64,000 nt of DNA from positions 248,001 to 312,000 of the forward strand of contig CALRQL020000002.1 in assembly GCA_943370295.1 (NCBI GenBank), read 5' to 3'. The DNA is from SB11 sp943370295 (GTDB lineage: Bacteria; Bacteroidota; Bacteroidia; UBA8524). Below, in pieces: positions 17,901-25,341 of this stretch. The notes beneath the pieces are model-generated. The model was given only the letters and a program-made list of their open reading frames with translations, did not search any database and had not been told where the DNA came from. Each line of letters begins with the position of its first letter. Positions within the stretch are counted from its first letter, which is position 1. The position numbers were made by a program, and so were the translations under genes.

Positions 17901-20900
17901 TATTGTTTAATAATTTTTTGGGTGAATACCTGTGTGCCGTTTTGCAGACTGATGTAATAAACACCCACCGCTAAATTACTTACATCCAGCTTGTTTTCGC
18001 CTTGCAGCAATACTGTTTGTTTATTAAAGATGGCTTTACCTGTTGCATCCAACACAGTAACAAGGGTTTCACCCGCTATGCCAGCAAGGTTGTTGATGTA
18101 CAACACATCATTGCTAACAGGGATGGGATATACTTCAAAGGCGTTGTTGCTTAACTCGTTGGTGCTGTTAATAATCGTCCACACATTAAAATACGAGGTA
18201 TCGCTTTTGCAGCCGTTGGTATCGCGTACTACCAGTTTTATTACTGCTGCCAGCAGGGTATTATCCCAACGCAGGGTAATACTGTCTTTATTTGCCTGCA
18301 ACAAATCAGGGGTTTGACTTACCGACCAAGTATAGTTGTAAGTAGGTTGGCCTTGTGCTTTGTATGTAAACGGCCTGCCTAATTGCATAAACGGATTACC
18401 CGTAATGTTTACGGAAGCGGGTTTGGATAATACGCTTACATTTTGGGTAATTGAGCTTTTGCAGCCAGTGGTAGTATTTTCAACAGTTAACTCAACAGTG
18501 TAATTACCTGCCCCAACGGTAAATGTTTTCACTGCATTGCGAGAGGATGTTACAATCGAGTCACCGTCAGAAAATCTCCAGGTGTACTTATCAGTAACGG
18601 TATTGGTGGCTAATTTCAAAAGGTTGCTATCGGCACATTGCCCTTCCCATAGTGCAATGAAACCCGCCGTTGGGTTGCTGTTCACCGTTAAGGTAGTGGT
18701 TGTGCTGTCGTAACAGCCGTCAATACCTACTGCATAGCTTAACGTGTAAGTGCCAGAAGTATTAAAAAATTTCACCAACGAATCGGTAAATACCTCGGTT
18801 TGCCCATCAATACGCCAGCTTTGGGTATAAGGTGCAGGGTATGCAACAACACCGTCGCGTATTACAAAGCGGTTGCCGTTTAAGCACTGGGTGGTATTAT
18901 TAATTAGTATCGAAGCTTTGGGTGCAGGTTTCAGCTTGGCATACACTGTTTGGTTTTCAAAGTTGTTGATACATCCAGTAGAAAGGTCTTCAACAATTAG
19001 TTGTACCGTTTGCCAGCCGCTGTCGGCAAAGTTTTTAGCCACTTGCTGGGTGTACAGGGTATCGCCGTCAGAAAATGCCCATGTGTAGCTTACGCCCGTA
19101 GCGGGTGAAAGCAGTTGCACGTTGGTACTATCATCACAGCCACCGCCTTTTATTAAAGTGATACCCGATTGAGGGATGGGGTTTACCAGCAAATGCAAAA
19201 CAGTGCTGTCGTAACAGTTACCGCTTGAAACCACGGCTACGCTTGCATTAAATGAACCTGCGCCTACAAAACTCTCAACCAAAGAGTCGGTATAGGTTTT
19301 TTGCTGCCCGTCTATCCACCAGCGTTCGGTGTATGGGAGGGTGTAACCTTGCGGTTGGGTTTTCTTAATAATAAATGTGTTGTTGAATTCGCACTGCTCG
19401 CTGTCGTTTACCGTCAACATTAATTTTGGAGCAGGTAAAAACTCTGCACTGTCCATAATTCCTAACGAAGTATTGTAATAGGTTCCGGCAGGTGTTTTTT
19501 GCAGGCGTAAGGCTTTTACCATGTAATAATTTTTGCCTAACAAGGGCGAAGCGTCCACATAGCTTGATGCAGTGGTTTGACCTATCAACTCGTATTTGCC
19601 GTCAACGGAGGCGGCGCGATAGATACGGTGTGCCATGATGCCTGTATCGGTAGAGGCCGTCCAACTTAAAGAAACATTTGAACAATTTTCAGTAGCTGTG
19701 AACGCGGTAGCAGGTGTAATGGGGTGCAAACGCAAAGTGGGGTCTCCCATTAAACCCATAGTAACGCTGTTACTTGAGTATAATGAGTGGTATAGGTTGC
19801 GCGGTGAGTTGGCCGATGCTGTTGCACTATAGCCCACAGGTTGCCCCAAAGCCATTTGGTGGTGGTAATATACGGGACGACCGCTCCACGTTGAGGTTAA
19901 TATTAGTGAACGCGAGGCAATGTGCGCACGCAACAAATTGTTGGTGTTATCCCAATCGCCGAAGTAGCTGCCAAACGATGAAGTAAACGGAGCGGTAAGC
20001 GAGTCGTTTACAAGATTGGTGGTAGTTGCCACCCCCGAACTGGAGGTATAACTGCCAAAACCAGCTGTAACCGAAAACATATACGGACGTGCTTTTAATT
20101 CAGTTAAGAAATCTCCCTCACGGATTGAATCTCCAAACATCCCCGCATAACTTCCCCAGCCACCGCGCACAAAGGCTTCGCCGCCAAATCCGCCAATGGC
20201 ATCGTCAATAAATCCTCGTTGCACAACGGCATAATTATTCAGTTTAAAATTATGGGCTTTGGCAAGGTAGCGACGGGTAAGTGCTGTATCGCTCATGCCA
20301 AAAGCAGGCATATCAAACATATCTACCCTGCCTACGTGTAGTTTGGCACTACCGGGGTTTATTAAATCGGCATCAAACTTTCCGTCGCCGGGGGTATTGT
20401 AGTTGCGTGGGCTTGAAGAAACCTTTACGTTCAACACATAGTCTGTCCATTGACTGTTATCCGCCATCGAGTAATACAAATCAGCAGGCCAAGCACCGTA
20501 ATGGTCGCTGTGGCCATCAGGCCCCACATAGCCAGAATAGGGTACAGGTACATGTCCCAATAAGTAAACTGCCTTAAAATTTATTGAGTCCTGCTGCCAC
20601 AAATCAATCACATGTTGTTTTGCTTTCACAGGAGTTGATGTGCGGCTTACATAACGGGTAATTACCTGCCATCCGTCGCTACGTAAATCGCCTTGCAACA
20701 GTTTAATCTCTGTAGCAAGTGGCAGCCGGTAATTGCTATCTATCATCAATAATAGCTTGCCACGGTAATTGTATTCGTCAATTCCGTCGCCGGCATACAA
20801 ATAGCCATACCCATTGTAATTTGGGGTAAACTTCACTACTTGGTACTCAACTGCAACTCCTGCTTTTACTGTTGTATCGGTATAGGTGGTGTCTGATGCC

Positions 20901-21115
20901 GAAAGTGTTGCAAGTTCTGTCCATGCAAGGGCATCGGGTGTTTTTGAGAATACCTTGTATTGGGTTGCCGCTGCTGCTTTGTTCCACAACAGAGTGAAAC
21001 GCAAAGGACTTTTTTGTACCGATAGTTTAATTTGTACGGTATAGTCTTTAGAGGCTTGCCCAAACGCAACCGCAGTTAGCAACAGGGCAATAATGAATGT
21101 GGTTAGCTTTTTCAC
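17900..21115 (-). CDS. Large T9SS-exported surface protein with FN3 and PKD-like domains
   Basis: 1071 residues from a GTG start. Order: signal peptide (1-22), an FN3-like domain (about 25-110), a region about 125-470 that distantly resembles C25/gingipain-type caspase folds (KAVYLLGHVPVPYSGYVG, later MGLMGDPTLRLHP), another FN3 (about 475-560), several PKD-like Ig repeats with a recurrent YTWRFSDGDS-type motif, and a C-terminal T9SS type A sorting domain (EVYPIPVSNDVLYINN ... GVYYISLQNG). I see no convincing catalytic Cys in the C25-like part, so peptidase activity is uncertain. First gene of a probable operon with the redoxin and two Crp-like genes. Confidence 0.85.
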   Translation of the reverse strand: MKKLTTFIIALLLTAVAFGQASKDYTVQIKLSVQKSPLRFTLLWNKAAAATQYKVFSKTPDALAWTELATLSASDTTYTDTTVKAGVAVEYQVVKFTPNYNGYGYLYAGDGIDEYNYRGKLLLMIDSNYRLPLATEIKLLQGDLRSDGWQVITRYVSRTSTPVKAKQHVIDLWQQDSINFKAVYLLGHVPVPYSGYVGPDGHSDHYGAWPADLYYSMADNSQWTDYVLNVKVSSSPRNYNTPGDGKFDADLINPGSAKLHVGRVDMFDMPAFGMSDTALTRRYLAKAHNFKLNNYAVVQRGFIDDAIGGFGGEAFVRGGWGSYAGMFGDSIREGDFLTELKARPYMFSVTAGFGSYTSSSGVATTTNLVNDSLTAPFTSSFGSYFGDWDNTNNLLRAHIASRSLILTSTWSGRPVYYHHQMALGQPVGYSATASANSPRNLYHSLYSSNSVTMGLMGDPTLRLHPITPATAFTATENCSNVSLSWTASTDTGIMAHRIYRAASVDGKYELIGQTTASSYVDASPLLGKNYYMVKALRLQKTPAGTYYNTSLGIMDSAEFLPAPKLMLTVNDSEQCEFNNTFIIKKTQPQGYTLPYTERWWIDGQQKTYTDSLVESFVGAGSFNASVAVVSSGNCYDSTVLHLLVNPIPQSGITLIKGGGCDDSTNVQLLSPATGVSYTWAFSDGDTLYTQQVAKNFADSGWQTVQLIVEDLSTGCINNFENQTVYAKLKPAPKASILINNTTQCLNGNRFVIRDGVVAYPAPYTQSWRIDGQTEVFTDSLVKFFNTSGTYTLSYAVGIDGCYDSTTTTLTVNSNPTAGFIALWEGQCADSNLLKLATNTVTDKYTWRFSDGDSIVTSSRNAVKTFTVGAGNYTVELTVENTTTGCKSSITQNVSVLSKPASVNITGNPFMQLGRPFTYKAQGQPTYNYTWSVSQTPDLLQANKDSITLRWDNTLLAAVIKLVVRDTNGCKSDTSYFNVWTIINSTNELSNNAFEVYPIPVSNDVLYINNLAGIAGETLVTVLDATGKAIFNKQTVLLQGENKLDVSNLAVGVYYISLQNGTQVFTQKIIKQ

Positions 21116-21174
21116 TAATTGCCAAAGTTACAAATTGTTTGTATCGGATGGTTAGAATTTATAGTGGTTTTGTT

Positions 21175-21978
21175 CTATTCAAAATCTAAACGGGGCAAGG
21201 TTGTATTGTTAAATGGTTCAGGCATTTGAAACAATGATACAGCACAACCGATCATATACCGCGGCCCCCAATTATTAAATTTAGGCGGGTTGGCGTCATC
21301 ATAATTATTAAGTAGGTGATAAGTAGGAATGCCACTAAGCAAAATATCGAACGAGGCATCGGTGAGTGTACTGTCGTTGCGCACCGTCATTGCTTCTGCG
21401 GTGTTAAAAGGGTTAGCACCTAATACAGCTTTCAATGTGATGGAGGTATCGGTTAACTCCTCTTTTGTCAATACAAACTTAAAATGCCCCTTGTAATCAG
21501 TACCCACGGTTTTAATTACTTTACCGTGTTGCAAAATCTGGATGGTAATGCCTGAGGCTGCCATCAATGTTTCTTTATCCCTCAATCTGCCGCTTATTTC
21601 TACAGGTAAACTAATAGTGTCAACAGGGTTGATACTATCGCTTACAAGGTTTGCGGGAGCCTGTTCTTGTTGGGTTTGGGCATTAGCAATGCCATTAGTG
21701 GCAAATACACCCAATAGGCTTAATAATGAAACTGTAAGGCCTTTAAACCGCGAAAAGAAATACTGTTGATGCAGGTTATCAAGTTGGTCAACGGTGTATA
21801 AACCGCACACCTGTTCATCAGGATTGTTTAGTTTTTGGTGAAGTTCTCCTTTACTTAGTCCGGTATGATTGGTAACACACTTATTGCAATCGCTGCAAAA
21901 TTTCTTACCGCCGCCTGCATCAGTCATATCCTGCCATTTTTTAGAGCAAGGAAAAGTGAGTATTACTTTATTTTCCAT
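21175..21978 (-). CDS. Membrane protein with N-terminal Cys cluster and periplasmic beta domain
   Basis: 267 residues. N-terminal cytoplasmic part with C11 and KKFCSDCNKCVTNHT (C28, C31, C34), likely a metal site. One membrane helix at about 79-100 (LTVSLLSLLGVFATNGIANA), then a periplasmic region whose start (VEISGRLRDKETLMAASGITIQI) looks like a carboxypeptidase-regulatory (CarboxypepD_reg-like) domain. The last 60 residues are not recognised. This build occurs often in Bacteroidota, without known function. Monocistronic. Confidence 0.65.
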   Translation of the reverse strand: MENKVILTFPCSKKWQDMTDAGGGKKFCSDCNKCVTNHTGLSKGELHQKLNNPDEQVCGLYTVDQLDNLHQQYFFSRFKGLTVSLLSLLGVFATNGIANAQTQQEQAPANLVSDSINPVDTISLPVEISGRLRDKETLMAASGITIQILQHGKVIKTVGTDYKGHFKFVLTKEELTDTSITLKAVLGANPFNTAEAMTVRNDSTLTDASFDILLSGIPTYHLLNNYDDANPPKFNNWGPRYMIGCAVSLFQMPEPFNNTTLPRLDFE

Positions 21979-22044
21979 AGAGGGGTGGTTTTAAGTGATA
22001 ACAAAAGATTACAAGGTTGCCAAAACCAAACTTGACTGCGGGCC

Positions 22045-22209
22045 CGACAGGTTAAAACCTGTCGCTTTTGTAATTACCTTCCCGCAAGGGACTTAAGTCC
22101 CTTGCGGGAAGGTAATCGTATCAGGATGGGATTTTAATTGCTGTAGGGGCAAACATGAAATAATGCCTTCGCAGAAGGTAATCGTATCAGGATGGGATTT
22201 TAATCCCAT
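22045..22209. repeat. Three-hairpin palindromic repeat, copy 1
   Basis: Left hairpin CGACAGGTTAAAACCTGTCG (22045-22064), central 44-base perfect palindrome (22073-22116; ATTAC + CTTCCCGCAAG + GGACTT and mirror), then a broken and a complete right hairpin ATGGGATTTTAATCCCAT (22192-22209). The stretch from GAAGGTAATCGTATCAGG onward is present twice (about 22108 and 22175), so the right half was partially duplicated. The rest of gap 21979-22402 holds a small GGCTGGCTTTATGC-type hairpin and nothing else recognised. Confidence 0.85.
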
Positions 22210-22388
22210 GTATTTTAAACGAACCTTTACGAAAGAGGCTGGCTTTATGCTCGTCGGGACGACATGAATAAAACCAACCGCTTATAGGGTAAACTCATTA
22301 AAAGAACGACTCTTTAATTAATAAACGCTATTGTTTTGATTAAAGTTGGAATAGCCGGTGTGATAAACCTTGCCCCAAAAAAATCCCC

Positions 22389-22396
22389 TATCTTCG
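22389..22396 (+). promoter_or_regulatory. -7 promoter box for the Wzi-like gene
   Basis: TATCTTCG ends 6 bases before the ATG at 22403. This implies a very short leader and argues against the upstream TTG at 22370 as the start. Confidence 0.5.
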
Positions 22397-22402
22397 CACA
22401 CC

Positions 22403-24112
22403 ATGCGCTTCTTACTCCTTTTTTCAGCACTGTTGGCGGTAAGCCCGTTGATTTCCCAATCAACCTACACGATGAGCAATAACCGCGAGTATTCGCACTT
22501 GATTGACCGCTTCGAGATAATGAACGGCAGCCCGGCCCGCAAGTATTGGTTATACGGCGGGGTGCATACTTCGGCGAAACCCTTGCAACGTTACGAAGTA
22601 GGTGCAATGGCTGAAAAGCTGTTGGGCGACAGCAACCGACGCTATACCAATCGTGATGTGTTTAATCTAACGTATTTACTGGCCGATAATCCTGATGTGC
22701 AAGAAAATGAGGTGGTAAAAGGCAAGCCGATAGTAAAGTATTTTTATACCTATAAGGCTGCGTTGTATGCTTTTAAAGCGTACGAGTTTAGCGTGTTTGT
22801 AAATCCTGTGTTGAATTTCACTTCGGGTACTGAGCAGGTGGACGGTGAAAGCCGGATGATATGGCAAAACACGCGCGGTGCTGAAATGCGCGGACAAGTG
22901 GGAAGGCGTATCGGGTTTTATACCTATTTAACGGAGAACCAAGTAAAAGCTCCCATGTATTTAGCCGACCGTACCCGTTCCGAAGGGGTGTTTCCGGGTG
23001 CAGGGCTTACCAAGCCTTATAAAACAGATACTAATACGTTTGATTTTTTTGAGGCTCGCGGCTACGTTACGTTTGATATTGCTAAGTTGATTAATTTTCA
23101 GTTCGGGCACGACCGTAACTTTATCGGTAACGGGGCACGCTCGTTGGTGTTGAGCGATTTCTCAAAAGAAAACCTGTTCTTAAAGATAAAAACCAACGTG
23201 TGGCGCATTAACTACACCAACTTGTTTGTGCAGTTAAACGCCTTTAATACTACCGTAGCAAAGCGCGATAGGCGCGATAAGTTTATGAGTTTTCACCATT
23301 TGAGTGTAAACCTTGGTCGCCGTTGGAATGTGGGAATTTTTGAGAGCATTGTGTTTAGCAGGGGCGATAGTGCCACAGGTAACGGACGTTTTGACTATAA
23401 TTACCTGAACCCGATTATTTTTTACCGCGCTATTGAGCAATCAACAGGCGGGGTGAGCAGTGATAATGCGTTGTTGGGTTTTGATGTGAAGTTCAATGCC
23501 ACCCGCAGTCTTAGCTTTTACAGCCAAGTAATATTGGACGAGTTGCACATCAAACAATTGCGCAGTAATCCGGGTTCATGGGTGAATAAATTCGGGGTGC
23601 AGGCAGGGATGAAATACATCAACGCCTTTACTATACCCCATCTGGATATTCAGTTAGAAGCTAATAGTGTGCGCCCCTACACTTATCAGCATTTTAATAC
23701 CGCACAAACTTATACCAATATGGGCACACCGTTGGCACACCCGCTAGGGGCAAACTTTAATGAAGTGTTGGCCATTGTGCGCTACCAGCCTGCCAACCGT
23801 ATTAATATTACTGCCCGTGCTATTTATGCCAAATACGGCAAAGACAGTGCAGGAAGAAATTTTGGCGGTGATATTACCCAAAACTACGATACCCGCTACA
23901 GCGATGAAAACAATACTATTGGGCAGGGGATAGGGCATACTCTTTTGTGGGGGGAGTTAACGGCCAGTTATATGCCCGCACACAACCTGTTTTTTGATGT
24001 GCGCTACATACACCGAAATGTGAAAATAGATGGCACAGATAATCGTTCTACCAGCAGTATGTTGATGGTGGGAATGCGATTAAACTTTGGGTTGAGGGGA
24101 TTTGAGTTTTAA
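22403..24112 (+). CDS. Outer-membrane beta-barrel, capsule assembly Wzi-like
   Basis: 569 residues from ATG 22403, with a signal peptide (MRFLLLFSALLAVSPLISQS). The rest shows alternating beta-strand character. The motif FQFGHDRNFIGNGARSLVLSDFS is the Wzi-family signature; Wzi anchors capsular polysaccharide at the cell surface in E. coli. Here no capsule operon is adjacent, although nucleotide-sugar genes lie 6-12 kb away. It ends in an aromatic residue (GLRGFEF), as outer-membrane barrels do for BAM recognition. Its last bases are part of the 192-bp duplication that follows. Confidence 0.8.
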   Translation: MRFLLLFSALLAVSPLISQSTYTMSNNREYSHLIDRFEIMNGSPARKYWLYGGVHTSAKPLQRYEVGAMAEKLLGDSNRRYTNRDVFNLTYLLADNPDVQENEVVKGKPIVKYFYTYKAALYAFKAYEFSVFVNPVLNFTSGTEQVDGESRMIWQNTRGAEMRGQVGRRIGFYTYLTENQVKAPMYLADRTRSEGVFPGAGLTKPYKTDTNTFDFFEARGYVTFDIAKLINFQFGHDRNFIGNGARSLVLSDFSKENLFLKIKTNVWRINYTNLFVQLNAFNTTVAKRDRRDKFMSFHHLSVNLGRRWNVGIFESIVFSRGDSATGNGRFDYNYLNPIIFYRAIEQSTGGVSSDNALLGFDVKFNATRSLSFYSQVILDELHIKQLRSNPGSWVNKFGVQAGMKYINAFTIPHLDIQLEANSVRPYTYQHFNTAQTYTNMGTPLAHPLGANFNEVLAIVRYQPANRINITARAIYAKYGKDSAGRNFGGDITQNYDTRYSDENNTIGQGIGHTLLWGELTASYMPAHNLFFDVRYIHRNVKIDGTDNRSTSSMLMVGMRLNFGLRGFEF

Positions 24113-24480
24113 GTTCTGCTGCAAAGACACGAAGACGCAAAGAAACTAACTTTGTGGCCTTGCGCCTTAGCGGCAAAAGAATATTCCATGATTAATATCA
24201 AACAACAACTATATAATCTTTGCCTTGAGGCATTGAATACCCGTATTGAAGTAGCTAAGAAGGCAATGGAGGATGCACGTATTTAAACTTTGGGTGAGTT
24301 TTAAGTCTTGCTGCAAAGACACGAAGACGCAAAGAAACTAACTTTGTGGCCTTGCGCCTTAGCGGCAAAAGAATATTCCATGATTAATATCAAACAACAA
24401 TTATATAACCTTTGCCTTGAGGCATTGAATACCCGTATTGAGGTAGCTAAGAAGGCAATGGAGGATGCCCAAAACTCAGC
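24090..24480. repeat. 192-bp tandem duplication spanning the Wzi-like 3' end and a gene 5' end
   Basis: GCAAAGACACGAAGACGCAA at 24121 recurs at 24313, and the ATG at 24188 recurs at 24380, both exactly 192 bases apart. Each unit contains the tail AAACTTTGGG...GAGTTTTAAG of the upstream gene, one GCAAAGACACGAAGAC...CTTAGCGGC dispersed repeat, and the first ~30 codons of the GreA-like gene. The intact downstream gene uses the second copy. Copies are nearly identical, so the event looks recent. Confidence 0.9.
24188..24286 (+). pseudogene. Vestigial N-terminus of the GreA-C-like gene
   Basis: 32 codons, MINIKQQLYNLCLEALNTRI then EVAKKAMEDARI and a stop. The first 30 residues are identical to the intact gene 192 bases downstream. 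It was produced by the tandem duplication and then cut off. Because the duplicated upstream sequence is the same, this short peptide may still be translated. Confidence 0.85.
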
Positions 24481-24832
24481 GAATGAGGAGGGCAAAAGCT
24501 CGATGGGGGATAAGTACGAGACCGCCCGTGCTATGGGGCAGATTGTGCGCGATATGAATGCCAAACAACTGAACGAGGCATTGAAAGAGCTGGCTACACT
24601 AAAACTCATAAATCCTGATGCACAACAAACCGTTATACAACAGGGTAGTGTGGCCATCACCAGCAGTGGAAATTATTTTATTGCCGTGAGTGCGGGTATG
24701 CTGAAAGTGGATGGGAAAACATGGGTAGCCCTTTCTCCCGCCACACCATTGGCGCAAGTATTGTTAAACAAAAAAGCAGGTGATACTTTTGAGTTCAGGG
24801 GTAAGAAAGAAAAGGTGTTAGAAGTAGGGTAG
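24380..24832 (+). CDS. Protein with GreA/GreB C-terminal-like domain
   Basis: 150 residues from ATG 24380; the frame is open to 24308 but that part is repeat DNA. N-terminal half is helical (LEALNTRIEVAKKAMEDAQNS), consistent with a coiled-coil hairpin. The C-terminal half (VALSPATPLAQVLLNKKAGDT, EFRGKKEKVLEVG) fits the GreA/GreB FKBP-like domain consensus, SPLGxALLGKKxGD. This could be a secondary-channel factor of RNA polymerase, but the acidic tip residues of GreA are not obvious. Relatives are sometimes mislabelled as acyl-carrier synthases. Function is inference. Confidence 0.6.
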   Translation: MINIKQQLYNLCLEALNTRIEVAKKAMEDAQNSANEEGKSSMGDKYETARAMGQIVRDMNAKQLNEALKELATLKLINPDAQQTVIQQGSVAITSSGNYFIAVSAGMLKVDGKTWVALSPATPLAQVLLNKKAGDTFEFRGKKEKVLEVG

Positions 24833-24845
24833 GGTTTACAGATTT

Positions 24846-25330
24846 GAGCAAGATTCTTCACTGTCGTTCAGAATGACAATTCATAATAAATTTAATCCAC
24901 CCCCTGCCCCCGCCTGCGGGGGACATTGAACGATTAACGAGTTTTGATATCCGAAGAAATGATGGAGTTGGTTAGCACTCCAATGTTCTCCTCATAGAGG
25001 AGGATTCTTATAATCTTACAATGTCATGCTGACGAAGGAAGCAACGTATTAAAACGTTGTCAGATTACAGATTGGGATAAAATTCTTTGCTATCGTTCAG
25101 AATGACAATTCATAATAAATTAAATCCACCCCCTGCCCCCGCCTGCGGGGGACATTGAACGATTAACGCGTTTTGATATCCGAAGAAATGATGGAGTAGG
25201 TTAGCACTCCAATGTTCTACTCATAGAGGAGGATTATTATAATCTTACAATGTCATGCTTACACAAGAAGCATCGTATTAAAACGTTGTCAGCTTACAGA
25301 TTGGGATAAAATTCTTCGCTATCGTTCAGA
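24846..25330. repeat. 229-bp repeat, two tandem copies plus a partial third
   Basis: GAATGACAATTCATAATAAA recurs at 24871 and 25100, and the unit's opening bases recur again at 25329: period 229. Each unit contains CCCCCTGCCCCCGCCTGCGG (a GC hairpin), TTTTGATATCCGAAGAAATG, and a GTCATGCTNACnnAGGAAGC stretch. Pieces of the same family occur inverted at about 37540-37610 and 37910-37980 and in part at 44860-44950. It fills the 509-base gap 24833-25341; no gene is supported there. Confidence 0.88.
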
Positions 25331-25341
25331 ATTACAGAAGA

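Noticed and set aside
17900..21115. Active C25 (gingipain-type) peptidase
   Set aside because: Similarity is limited to general patterns such as LLGHVPVP and MGDPTLRL; I could not place a catalytic Cys, so it is described only as a surface protein.
24308..24379. N-terminal 24 residues MLQRHEDAKKLTLWPC... of the GreA-C-like gene
   Set aside because: They are encoded by the dispersed GCAAAGACACGAAGAC repeat, not by gene sequence; MINIKQQ is the real start.
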